Source: Oscillospiraceae bacterium
GTDB taxonomy: Bacteria > Bacillota_A > Clostridia > Oscillospirales > CAG-272
NCBI GenBank assembly: GCA_015063445.1
Contig: SVUD01000003.1
Coordinates: 6,840-70,839 of the forward strand
DNA: 64,000 bases
Reading direction: 5' to 3'
Under the pieces are notes generated by a model, which was not told the origin of the DNA, did not search any database, and saw only the letters and a program-made list of their open reading frames with translations. The position numbers and the translations under genes were made by a program. This document shows, in pieces, positions 8,266-16,524 of the stretch (its first letter is position 1; each line of letters begins with the position of its first letter).

Positions 8266-8635
8266 AATAAGGAACGATATAATTCTCATAACGGTAATTC
8301 TCGCCTTGGCGCTCGGTGCTTTTCTTATATTTAGAAGCTGCGCCAAGGAGGGAAGCGTCGTTTCCGTAACTGTTAACGGTGAGATATATAAACGTGTTTC
8401 TCTCGACACGGATACCACCTTTGATGTGATAACAGGGGAAAACGGAGAGCATAAAAACACGGTCACGGTAAAGGACGGAAAGGTTAGCGTTACCTATGCC
8501 GACTGTCCCGACGGTATATGCAAAAGCCACCGCGCTATAAATAAGCGAGGAGAGAGCATTATCTGCTTGCCGCATAGAGTCGCGGTAACCGTTGAGGGCG
8601 GCGAAGAAGGTAATGTTGATATAAGTATAAAGTAG
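8246..8635 (+). CDS. NusG domain II-containing membrane-anchored protein
   Basis: A 129-residue protein with one N-terminal transmembrane helix (about residues 10-30) and an extracytoplasmic small beta domain of the NusG_II type, with the family pattern CPDGICKSH and a later C-LPHRV. Family members are often beside rnf, apbE or the Gx/HepT-like gene, as here. The start overlaps rnfB by 20 bases. The role is not established; the two conserved Cys and the neighbourhood suggest a link to extracytoplasmic flavin/redox chemistry or to the Gx membrane protein that follows. This is inference. Confidence 0.88.
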   Translation: MKNSANKIRNDIILITVILALALGAFLIFRSCAKEGSVVSVTVNGEIYKRVSLDTDTTFDVITGENGEHKNTVTVKDGKVSVTYADCPDGICKSHRAINKRGESIICLPHRVAVTVEGGEEGNVDISIK

Positions 8636-8657
8636 GAAAGGGAGTCGTGCCGCGGGT

Positions 8658-9170
8658 ATGAATAAAAAATTTAATACAAGGCGCATAACCCTTCTCGGAC
8701 TCGGCGTAGCAGTTGCCATGCTTCTATCCTACGTCGAGTTTCTCTTACCTCCGCTTTTTAGCGCTGTGCCGGGAATTAAGATCGGTCTTGCCAATATAAT
8801 TATAGTTTATCTCTTTTTTAAATCAAGCGTTACAGATGCGGCTTTGGTATCACTTGTGAGGCTATTTCTCTCGGCGCTGTTGTTCGGTAGCGTTCTGACT
8901 ATGATTTACAGCCTTGCGGGAGCGTGTCTTAGCTTTTGTGTGATGCTTCTTTTGAAAAAGAGCGGAATGTTTTCCGAGGTTGGTATAAGCGTCCTCGGAG
9001 GCATCTTCCATAATCTCGGTCAGGTGCTTGTAGCAATCCTAATTCTGAGAACGAGAGAAATAGGATATTATATGATAGTCCTTGTATTTACGGGAACTGT
9101 TGCAGGACTGTTTGTAGGCGTAGCATCGGCTCTTATGATAAAGCACTTAGACCTTAAAAAATACCGTTAA
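8658..9170 (+). CDS. Gx transporter family protein (HepT component I-like)
   Basis: A 170-residue integral membrane protein with five to six helices, opening with RRITLLGLGVAVAMLLSYVE and containing GIKIGLANIIIVY and GGIFHNLGQVLVA. These are marks of the family named Gx transporter or heptaprenyl-diphosphate-synthase component I; despite the older name it resembles ECF-type substrate-binding membrane proteins. It follows the NusG-II gene by 22 bp, a pairing common in Firmicutes. Its substrate is not known; an isoprenoid-quinone precursor or flavin relation is possible by context only. Confidence 0.85.
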   Translation: MNKKFNTRRITLLGLGVAVAMLLSYVEFLLPPLFSAVPGIKIGLANIIIVYLFFKSSVTDAALVSLVRLFLSALLFGSVLTMIYSLAGACLSFCVMLLLKKSGMFSEVGISVLGGIFHNLGQVLVAILILRTREIGYYMIVLVFTGTVAGLFVGVASALMIKHLDLKKYR

Positions 9171-9257
9171 TGTAAATAGATGTTTACAAAATACTGCTTG
9201 TTTTAAGTAATTGCTCTATAAAAACCTTAGCATTCATACATAAGCTTGGGAGCTGAT

Positions 9258-10358
9258 ATGAAAAAATATTCAAAAATCTTAGCTCTTTTGATCTTGGTTT
9301 CTATTCTTTTCGGTTGCCTTGCGTCCTGCAAGAAAAATAACGGAGAAAAAATCGGGAACAAGGAGAAGTTTACAAAAACGTTTTACGATTATTTTGACAC
9401 GGTCACCACCGTTATAGGCTATTCCGAAACGAAAGAGGAGTTTGACCGCATAGCAAAATTAATTGAAACCCGACTTTCAGAGTATCATAAGCTTTACGAC
9501 GCATACCATTCCGCCGCCGACGAGGGATACGAGAAGTCGTATGCTGGTATAACCAATATTAAGGATATAAACGCCGTTATCGACGGTTCTCACGTGGAGC
9601 GTAGGGTGGATAAAAAACTTATCGACCTTCTTATTTACTGCAAGGAGATGTATACGTTGACTGCCGGTGAAACCAATGTCGCTATGGGAAGCGTGTTAAA
9701 GCTTTGGCACGACGAGAGAGAAAAGGCGGGGCTTGACTATAATTCCGCCGCGCTTCCAAGTTTTGAAAGGTTAAACGAGGCGGCGAAGCACACGGACATC
9801 AACAATCTAATAATTGACGAAGAAAACAGCACAGTTTTTATTTCGGATCCCGAAATGCTCATAGACGTCGGAGCAATTGCGAAGGGATATGCGACAGAGA
9901 GGATCGCCGCCGAGCTTGAATCAAGCGGTATTAACGGATATGCCTTAAGTGTCGGCGGTAACGTCAGAGCAATCGGCGCAAAGCCAAACGGCGAGTGCTG
10001 GAATATCGGTATAGAAAATCCGCTCGATCCTCTGGGCTCTTATATTGAAACCTTGAAAATTGCGGATACCTCGGTCGTAACGAGCGGCTCATATCAGCGC
10101 TTCTATACCGTAAACGGTGAGAGATATCATCATATAATAGATAAGGATACTCTGTATCCCTCGGCATATTTCATTTCGGTTTCCATTGTAACAAAGGATT
10201 CCGCGGTAGCAGACGCATTGTCAACGGCGGTCTTTTCTATGCCATTTGAAAGCGGAATCTCGATGATAGAAGGAATGGCGGGAGTCGAAGCATTATGGGT
10301 TTTTGAGGACGGAAGCAAAAAATCGTCTTCGGGCTTCGATGCCCTCAAAACAGAATAA
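9258..10358 (+). CDS. apbE: FAD:protein FMN transferase ApbE (lipoprotein)
   Basis: A 366-residue flavinyl transferase that cleaves FAD and attaches FMN to Thr in S/TGAT motifs such as those of RnfG and RnfD in this operon. A lipoprotein signal with lipobox LASC anchors it outside the membrane. Visible motifs are YFDTVTTV, IAKGYA (about residue 214), GGNVRAIG, RYHHIIDKDT and the Mg-binding DALSTAVF near the C-terminus. HHIID-K-DT replaces the more usual HIIDPxTG, a variant I recall from other clostridial ApbE proteins. The ATG at 9258 has GGGAG ahead; the frame's TTG at 9246 is less likely. It is 87 bp after the Gx gene and fits as the maturation enzyme for this Rnf complex. Confidence 0.93.
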   Translation: MKKYSKILALLILVSILFGCLASCKKNNGEKIGNKEKFTKTFYDYFDTVTTVIGYSETKEEFDRIAKLIETRLSEYHKLYDAYHSAADEGYEKSYAGITNIKDINAVIDGSHVERRVDKKLIDLLIYCKEMYTLTAGETNVAMGSVLKLWHDEREKAGLDYNSAALPSFERLNEAAKHTDINNLIIDEENSTVFISDPEMLIDVGAIAKGYATERIAAELESSGINGYALSVGGNVRAIGAKPNGECWNIGIENPLDPLGSYIETLKIADTSVVTSGSYQRFYTVNGERYHHIIDKDTLYPSAYFISVSIVTKDSAVADALSTAVFSMPFESGISMIEGMAGVEALWVFEDGSKKSSSGFDALKTE

Positions 10359-10392
10359 TAATGTGTTGTAAATACTAAAAGTAAAGAAAATA

Positions 10393-10447
10393 GAGAAGGA
10401 CAGAGAGCTTTTGGAATATAATCCACGCTTTCCGTCCTTTTCCTCTT
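10393..10447 (+). terminator. Probable terminator of the rnf-apbE operon
   Basis: An imperfect hairpin, GAGAAGGACAGAGAGC paired with GCTTTCCGTCCTTTTCCTC, begins 34 bases after the apbE stop. The T-run is interrupted, so termination may be partial. Confidence 0.5.
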
Positions 10448-10516
10448 CCGAAAAAGCCTCTTGGTAAATCGGTAGGCTCGGAGGATAAATTATCGCTCGC
10501 TAATATCTAAAAAATA

Positions 10517-10545
10517 TTGACTTTGCTTTTTTGGTGTGATATACT
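10517..10545 (+). promoter_or_regulatory. Sigma-A promoter of the metallophosphoesterase gene
   Basis: TTGACT (10517-10522), 17 bases, TATACT (10540-10545). It sits about 90 bases before the ATG at 10637 and inside an upstream extension of the open frame, which argues against that extension being coding. Confidence 0.7.
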
Positions 10546-10576
10546 GAATTTGAATTACAGCCGAATAGTTTTAAGT

Positions 10577-10595
10577 CGAAAAACGATCTTTTTCG
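10577..10595 (+). repeat. Perfect inverted repeat in the leader of the metallophosphoesterase gene
   Basis: CGAAAAA-CGATC-TTTTTCG, 7-bp arms with a 5-base centre, about 30 bases after the -10 box. It could be an operator or a weak 5' hairpin. No assignment is possible. Confidence 0.5.
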
Positions 10596-10636
10596 CGAAA
10601 TCGTCATATAATACATATAATAGAAGAGAGAAAAAA

Positions 10637-11668
10637 ATGAAAACAGTATCAGAAAGAAAATGGTTTTTCTCGCAACCGACGGAGAAATTCATTCCAAACT
10701 CGAAAACGGTATATAATCCCGACCCTCATTATAACGTATATAGGCTTAAAAGCAGCCGTCAGCTTATATCGGAGATTGATCTTGACCTCGGACTCGGACT
10801 TGAAGAGCCCTTTGTGATCGGCGCCGCGGCTGACCTTCACTTTAACGTGTGCAATCAAGAGGATAGAGAAGACGAGGAGCTTGTATACACAGAGAAATGC
10901 CGTATCTGGCCCGAAAATTTAAAATGGGCAGCGCCCGCTATCAAGGTTCTTGACGCCTGCGAGTATTGTGATGCCGCGGTGATTATCGGTGACGTGCTCG
11001 ATTATCTTTCGAGAGGCGCGCTAAGCTTTACGAAAAGTAATCTTTTCGCTAAATATCCCGAGTTTATGGTAGCCGTGGGCGGTCACGATTATACGAAGCA
11101 AATGCAGACAAAACTTCCCGACCTTCTTCCTTTGGAAGAAAGACTGGATATGATACGCGCGGTATGGCCTCACGATATTCACTATTATTCACGTGATCTG
11201 ACAGATAAAATAACTGCGGTGATACTTGATAACAGCCAATCGAAATATCTGCCTTGCCAGATAGAGCCCTTAGGCGCCGAAATCGAAAGAGCGAGAAAAG
11301 AGGGAAGAGCGATACTTGTTTTTCAGCATGAGCCGATGGTATCAAAGAACCCTGAGGAAACTCTCGTTACAGCAAATATCGTAAATAGCGGCGCTATCCG
11401 TGAGGTGAATATAGGATTTGATAAAAACATGGTTGGCGGAGAATGTAATTGTGATGAGGTAACCGCTTGTATTTATGGACTTATAACCGAAAATTCGGAC
11501 GTTGTCAAGGCTGTGTTTGCGGGTCACTGGCATAGTCAATTCTATTCGGAAATAATTACGTCGTATAAAGAAAACGGCAGAACCGTAAAAACGCTCACTC
11601 CTCAGTATATTATTTCGGGCAACCCATATCACGAAGCGGGCGCGCTTGCGAAGATCATGATAAAATAG
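10637..11668 (+). CDS. Calcineurin-like metallophosphoesterase
   Basis: A 343-residue cytoplasmic protein with no signal peptide. The dimetal phosphoesterase motifs are in order: ADLHF (DxH) near residue 75, VIIGDVLDY (GDxxD) near residue 118, VGGHDY (a GNHD variant) near residue 145, FQHEP near residue 228 and AGHWHSQF (GHxH) near residue 295. The start at 10637 follows a purine-rich AGAGAG stretch. Substrate is unknown; this branch includes phosphodiesterases and nucleotidases. It is followed after 22 bp by a ZIP transporter gene and probably shares its transcript, though a functional link is not evident. Confidence 0.85.
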   Translation: MKTVSERKWFFSQPTEKFIPNSKTVYNPDPHYNVYRLKSSRQLISEIDLDLGLGLEEPFVIGAAADLHFNVCNQEDREDEELVYTEKCRIWPENLKWAAPAIKVLDACEYCDAAVIIGDVLDYLSRGALSFTKSNLFAKYPEFMVAVGGHDYTKQMQTKLPDLLPLEERLDMIRAVWPHDIHYYSRDLTDKITAVILDNSQSKYLPCQIEPLGAEIERARKEGRAILVFQHEPMVSKNPEETLVTANIVNSGAIREVNIGFDKNMVGGECNCDEVTACIYGLITENSDVVKAVFAGHWHSQFYSEIITSYKENGRTVKTLTPQYIISGNPYHEAGALAKIMIK

Positions 11669-11690
11669 TCAAACGGGATTGGGAATAACA

Positions 11691-12443
11691 ATGGAAATAG
11701 TACTTTTAACCGCTCTCGGCGTGGGCGGAGCGACCGTATTCGGCGCAATAATAGGATTTTTCTTCAAAAACATTTCGCATAGATTCAACGATATAGTTCT
11801 ATCCTTTGCGGCGGGAATAATGCTCGCTGCTTCGTTTATAGGGCTTATTCTTCCGTCGCTCGAATACGGCGGAAAATACGGAATAATTGTTACCGTGATA
11901 GGAATACTCGTCGGTGCCGCGGCTATGAAGCTTATAGATTATCTCGTACCTCATTTGCATAAAATGGCTGAAAAAGATATAGAGACTCACGGCAGAAACC
12001 GCTCAATAGACAAGGTTATTCTTTTCGTTCTCGCGATAGCGATACACAATTTCCCGGAGGGAATTGCCGCAGGTGTCGGCTTTGGCACGGGAAACGATAC
12101 GGAGGCTATGGTCATAGCGGTCGGAATCGCTCTTCAGAATATCCCCGAGGGAATGGTTATAATAGCTCCGATGCTTGCCGCGGGAATATCTCATAAAAAG
12201 ACGTTTTTCTATGCCGCTCTCACGGGCTTAGTTGAGGTGGTCGGCACTATGATAGGATATTTTGCCGTAAGTATTTCCGGTATAATATTACCCTTTGCGT
12301 TAAGCTTTGCGGGAGGCACTATGCTCTACGTAATAAGCGACGAAATGATTCCCGAAACTCACGCTCACGGCTCTGAAAGCGGAGCGACGTTTTCTCTTCT
12401 TTTCGGTATATCGTTGATGCTTGTTATGGATTTTTTGCTTTGA
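11691..12443 (+). CDS. ZIP-family divalent metal transporter
   Basis: A 250-residue membrane protein with about eight helices and the ZIP signature on two helices: HNFPEGIAAGVGFG (about residue 118) and GIALQNIPEGMVI (about residue 148), whose His, Asn and Glu form the metal site. A short His-containing loop (HLHKMAEKD, then HAHGS near the C-terminus) is typical. It most resembles the bacterial ZupT/GufA branch, importing zinc, iron or manganese. The ATG at 11691 is chosen over an in-frame TTG 12 bases earlier because GGGA lies at proper spacing. A strong terminator follows. Confidence 0.9.
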   Translation: MEIVLLTALGVGGATVFGAIIGFFFKNISHRFNDIVLSFAAGIMLAASFIGLILPSLEYGGKYGIIVTVIGILVGAAAMKLIDYLVPHLHKMAEKDIETHGRNRSIDKVILFVLAIAIHNFPEGIAAGVGFGTGNDTEAMVIAVGIALQNIPEGMVIIAPMLAAGISHKKTFFYAALTGLVEVVGTMIGYFAVSISGIILPFALSFAGGTMLYVISDEMIPETHAHGSESGATFSLLFGISLMLVMDFLL

Positions 12444-12520
12444 TGTATACGGAAAAAGGCCGATGCTTTTGCTTGGCTTAATCTGTTGAATTATAGCTGA
12501 AAGTTATCCTTCGGCATTAT

Positions 12521-12568
12521 AAAAAGCTCTCTTCGGGCGCTTTAAAAAGCTCGGAGAGGGCTTTTTTT
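12521..12568 (+). terminator. Rho-independent terminator after the ZIP gene
   Basis: AAAGCTCTCT pairs with GGAGAGGGCTTT (one wobble), followed by TTTTTTTG. It ends the metallophosphoesterase-ZIP transcript. Confidence 0.8.
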
Positions 12569-12909
12569 GTTTCAAATTTACGAAAAAAAGTCATTCGCGT
12601 AAAAAAATACTCGTAGAAAAATAAAAGCTCTTTTTGTGCAGGTTACACAATAATTTTCATATGACTAAATAATACGTAAAAAAACGGCTCTATTAGGCGT
12701 TTGAGGGTAAAACATATTTACATTTGTACAGAAAAACAAAAAATATGTCGTTACGTGCCACAAATTTTAGGTAAAATATATTTACCTCGCCGAAAAAACT
12801 TTTTTAACGGTAAAAAGTGAGTGTAAAGTTAAATTTACATTTTAAAAAACTTTGCCAAAATATGTCAAAAGATATAATAAATTTTCTTTATATAATAAAA
12901 AAGGTGTTC
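12569..12909. other. Long AT-rich regulatory region before the carbohydrate-uptake operon
   Basis: No gene is seen. It contains three inverted repeats of the form GTAAA-n5/6-TTTAC, listed separately, between the previous terminator and the operon promoter. Other isolated GTAAAAA words occur at 12675 and 12810. Confidence 0.7.
12707..12838. promoter_or_regulatory. Three phased operator-like inverted repeats (GTAAA-TTTAC)
   Basis: Site 1 GTAAA-ACATA-TTTAC (12707-12721), site 2 GGTAAA-ATATA-TTTACC core (12771-12785) and site 3 TGTAAA-GTTAAA-TTTACA core (12823-12838). The centres are about 64 and 52-53 bases apart, close to six and five helical turns, so all three face the same side of the DNA. 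They end about 70 bases before the promoter. The likely reading is cooperative binding sites for an unlinked regulator of the uptake operon; its family cannot be named from the sites. Confidence 0.6.
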
Positions 12910-12938
12910 TTGACAATTTGGAGCAAATGTGCTATAAT
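12910..12938 (+). promoter_or_regulatory. Consensus sigma-A promoter of the carbohydrate-uptake operon
   Basis: TTGACA (12910-12915), 17 bases, TATAAT (12933-12938). The leader carries a small inverted repeat TACCC...GGGTA (about 12951-12975) between the start site and the ribosome site. Confidence 0.9.
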
Positions 12939-12997
12939 TTGCATTATGAATACCCGTATGCGTAAGCGTGGGTAATTAGAAATTGGAGGAAAAATTC

Positions 12998-15900
12998 ATG
13001 AAAAAGTCATTGTTTCAGAAAGTTATGTGCTTCATTCTTTCTGTCGCAACCTTGCTTAGCGTTGCGGTGATGACAGTGTCTGCGGCAACGTTGCGTGCTG
13101 AGGATGAGCTTGCGGATCGTCTTAAGGGTCCGAACAGCGCAGCAGCAACGCTTGAAGAGATGCAGGCAGTTGTCGGAACTACGAGCTACGAGGACTATGC
13201 AAGCTCGCATAGCGACAAGTCAAAGGGTGGAGATGTCATAACGCTTGACAACACGACGGCAAAGGATGAGAAGGCCGAAAACACAAACGGCATTTTCATC
13301 AAGGACCTTACGGGCGATAATCAGCCTTGCAAGGATGTAGACAGCTGGGGAGGATTTGTTGATGCTGAGCATCCCGATCCGAAGAACACGGCTCTTTATC
13401 TTTCGAGCAAGAGTAAGGTGAGCTGGACTGCAAGTGTAAACACGAGCGGCCTTTATTGGATCGCTATTGACTACTACACCTGTAAAACCCCCGAGAGCAG
13501 CATAAGCTCAATAGAGAGAAAGCTTTATATCAACGGAAGCATTCCGTTTGCTGAGGCAGGTCACCTCAACCTTTCTAAATATTGGGGACTCGAAACTCTC
13601 GTGTCGGTTTCAGAACCGGTAAAGACGAGTGATGCGGACGGTTATTTCGTTGATTACAAGGTTATCAACAGCGATGATATCAACGAATCCGGTTACTTCA
13701 AATACGTTACCGAGATCAAGGGTGGAATGAAAACCGTTACGACCTACAGAATCAAGCAGGATATAAACGGTAACTCCATGGCTCCTGATATCATTCAGAG
13801 CCCTCGCTGGAGTACCTATTACTGCCAGGATTCCACAGGCTATACCGACGGATATTTCGCATTCTACTTTGAAGCAGGAATTTCATACACTATCACGCTT
13901 GAGGCTGAAAGAGAGCCCGTTGTCGTAGATACCGTTAAGCTTATTCCGGCGGAGAAGACAACAGACGCAACGCCTTCTTACGAGAGCGTTAAATCCTGGT
14001 ACGCTTCTCAGGGATACACTGCGGCTAACGGCGGGCATATACTTACGCTTGAGGCCGAGTTCCCGGACTTCGTTTCGGACTCCTCCGTATACGCGACAAA
14101 CGACAATACCTCTGCCGGTAACAGTCCCGTTTCGTCTAATTCTCAGCTTTACAACGTAATCGGAGAAAACAGCTACCGCACCGTAGGTCAGTGGGCAGCG
14201 TACAAGTTCAAGGTATCCAAATCGGGCCTTTATAAGATTTCTATGCGTTATATGCAGAACGCTCTTGAGGGTATGTTCATCTGCCGTAGCGTAAAGCTTA
14301 CGGGCGGACATTACGGTGAAATTCCCGAAATTCCCTTCAAGGAAGCGGCTGCCGTTCAGTTTAATTACGATAAGAAATGGCAGTCAAATTATATAAAGGA
14401 CGGCAACGGAACCGAATTCGAGTTCTATTTCGAGGAGGGCACCGAGTATACCGTTTATCTTGAATGCTCTCTCGGCTCGCTCCGTGACCTCATCAAGAGA
14501 GTAGAGGAGTCTCTCGAGATTATAAACGAGTGCTACCTTAAGATACTTCAGCTCACGGGAACCGAGCCCGATAAGTACCGTACGTATAACTTCCACGAGG
14601 TAATGCCCGAGGTTCTTTGGGCTCTTCGTCACGAGGCGAGAAACCTTGACTCCATCAAGGCTGAGTTTGAAAATCTCTGCGGAACGGGATCGCATACCAC
14701 AACGCTTGAAACCATAGCCCTTCTTCTTTCGAGAATGAGTGAGGACGACGGTGAATATATAGCTGCGAATATGTCGACTCTTAAGTCTTATCTCGGTACG
14801 CTCGGTACGTGGATAAACAACTCCAAGTCGAGCGCGATGGTAGTTGACTCTCTTACGATCAGTCCCTCCGACGCAAGCGCGAAGGAAGCTGTAAAGCGCG
14901 CGAAGCCCAACTTCTTCAAATCTATATGGTTTGAGATCAAGTCCTTCTTCGCGTCCTTCTTCGTTGACTACGATCAGATGGGACTTACGGTAAAACCCAC
15001 CAAGGATACCCAGACTATCGACGTATGGCTTGCATCGGGACGTGACCAGTCTCAGATCTGGCGTACCATGATAGACGCGGAAGGAAGCTTTACCGATAAA
15101 ACGGGCGTTGCGGTAACGCTTAAGCTCGTTACGGGAGGAACTCTTCTTCCTTCAATTCTTTCAGGCAAGGGTCCAGACGTTTATATGGGACTCGGAGCGT
15201 CTGAGGTTATTAACTATGCTATAAGAAACGCGGTTTACGGCGTAAGCGGAAATGATAAGAACCTCACGAAGCTTGAAGAAAAATACCCCACAGAAAAATT
15301 CAATGAAATTTTCCTTAATACATATTATACATATTATGATAGCAGCACACAGAAGTACACGACCTTGACTTCTCCCGATCCGTCGCTTGGAGAAGCTTAC
15401 ATAACTCGTCCGTTCAACGGCGTTGACGGAGTTATAGGTTACGACATCAACGTAGGTATCACCGAAGAGGACAGAATCAATAAGAACTACAAGTTCGTTG
15501 AGGCTGCTATGGACACGGTAACTCTTCTCGGAACTACCTACGGTATTCCTCAGACGATGGCATTTGCGATGATGTTCTACAGAATGGACGTTCTTGCCGA
15601 GCTTGGAGAGACGGTACCCGAAACGTGGGATCAGCTTCTTGCGCTTCTTCCCGTTCTTCAGTCGAATAATATGTCTATCGGTGTTAACTATATATCCGCT
15701 CTCGACTTCATGATTTACCAGAAGGGCGGTAATATGTGGAAGTATCCTAACGATCCCGATTATCAGGGTGCTCAGATAGACCTTGATTCTCCCGAGGCTC
15801 TTGAAGCATTTGACTACGTATGCCGTCTTTACAGTGACTATTCGTTCCCTGTATCGTACGATGCCGCAAACCGTTTCAGAACGGGTGAAATGCCCATCAT

Positions 15901-16492
15901 CATCGGTGACTATGCGGGTATATACAACCAGCTCGTAGTTTACGCAACCGAAATTCAGGGACTTTGGGAATTCACGTCGCTTCCCGGTTGGGAGAGCGAG
16001 AAGAATGGAGTTTATAACTACAACTTCAACTCTCTTGCGGGTATCGGAGCGACCGTTATCCTTAACGGTATCAAGAGCGCGGATACAATGAGAGCGGCAT
16101 GGCAGTTCGTTCAGTGGGAAACCAGCGAGGACATTCAGGGTAACTACGGTAACAAGATGGTTGCTCTTATCGGACCTTCGGCTAAGTACGAGTCTGCTAA
16201 CGTAAAGGCTCTTGACAAGCTTTCATGGACCGCAAGTGAAAAGGAGGCTATCGAGGAGCAGATACACAATCTTTCCTCAATAGTAAACTACCCCGGCTCT
16301 TACTACATCAACAGATATACTAAATTCGCATTTCTTGCAGCTGTTAACAAGGGCGCTGACGCGAAGGAAGCAATGCTCAGCTACATTCCTATTATAAATA
16401 AGGAGATCGAGCGTAAGAGAATCGAATTTGATCTTCCGATCTTAAGTCCGGGACAGACTCCCGAAGATGCGAGACGTGAAAATGCGTCTTAA
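12998..16492 (+). CDS. Giant extracellular solute-binding protein with N-terminal carbohydrate-binding-like domains
   Basis: 1164 residues. A signal peptide (residues 1-about 31) ends at TVSA-A with no lipobox Cys, which is unusual for a monoderm binding protein. Two beta-rich segments (about 40-305 and 320-635) share the pattern W-n-GLYxIxxxY, a 'PF.EA' loop, W-n-Y-n-D and a final VDTVKLIP/VDSLTISP strand. These look like CBM6/35-type modules. The second has a long helical insertion (about 490-620). An aromatic amphipathic stretch (NFFKSIWFEIKSFFASFF, about 637-654) could sit on the membrane. From about residue 670 on is a family 1 solute-binding domain (TIDVWLASGRDQ, GPDVYMGLG, PMIIGDYAGIYNQL reading as MPIIIGDYAG). 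Start at 12998: GGAGGA lies 8 bases ahead. It is the first gene of the operon and should deliver glycan to the permease pair(s). Confidence 0.9.
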   Translation: MKKSLFQKVMCFILSVATLLSVAVMTVSAATLRAEDELADRLKGPNSAAATLEEMQAVVGTTSYEDYASSHSDKSKGGDVITLDNTTAKDEKAENTNGIFIKDLTGDNQPCKDVDSWGGFVDAEHPDPKNTALYLSSKSKVSWTASVNTSGLYWIAIDYYTCKTPESSISSIERKLYINGSIPFAEAGHLNLSKYWGLETLVSVSEPVKTSDADGYFVDYKVINSDDINESGYFKYVTEIKGGMKTVTTYRIKQDINGNSMAPDIIQSPRWSTYYCQDSTGYTDGYFAFYFEAGISYTITLEAEREPVVVDTVKLIPAEKTTDATPSYESVKSWYASQGYTAANGGHILTLEAEFPDFVSDSSVYATNDNTSAGNSPVSSNSQLYNVIGENSYRTVGQWAAYKFKVSKSGLYKISMRYMQNALEGMFICRSVKLTGGHYGEIPEIPFKEAAAVQFNYDKKWQSNYIKDGNGTEFEFYFEEGTEYTVYLECSLGSLRDLIKRVEESLEIINECYLKILQLTGTEPDKYRTYNFHEVMPEVLWALRHEARNLDSIKAEFENLCGTGSHTTTLETIALLLSRMSEDDGEYIAANMSTLKSYLGTLGTWINNSKSSAMVVDSLTISPSDASAKEAVKRAKPNFFKSIWFEIKSFFASFFVDYDQMGLTVKPTKDTQTIDVWLASGRDQSQIWRTMIDAEGSFTDKTGVAVTLKLVTGGTLLPSILSGKGPDVYMGLGASEVINYAIRNAVYGVSGNDKNLTKLEEKYPTEKFNEIFLNTYYTYYDSSTQKYTTLTSPDPSLGEAYITRPFNGVDGVIGYDINVGITEEDRINKNYKFVEAAMDTVTLLGTTYGIPQTMAFAMMFYRMDVLAELGETVPETWDQLLALLPVLQSNNMSIGVNYISALDFMIYQKGGNMWKYPNDPDYQGAQIDLDSPEALEAFDYVCRLYSDYSFPVSYDAANRFRTGEMPIIIGDYAGIYNQLVVYATEIQGLWEFTSLPGWESEKNGVYNYNFNSLAGIGATVILNGIKSADTMRAAWQFVQWETSEDIQGNYGNKMVALIGPSAKYESANVKALDKLSWTASEKEAIEEQIHNLSSIVNYPGSYYINRYTKFAFLAAVNKGADAKEAMLSYIPIINKEIERKRIEFDLPILSPGQTPEDARRENAS

Positions 16493-16524
16493 TGCACTAC
16501 GATAAAACATAAGGAGAAAAAACG

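Noticed and set aside
7462..8466. Long minus-strand frame over rnfB and the NusG-II gene
   Set aside because: It overlaps two well-supported genes; composition is Arg/Thr/Ser-rich with no family pattern.
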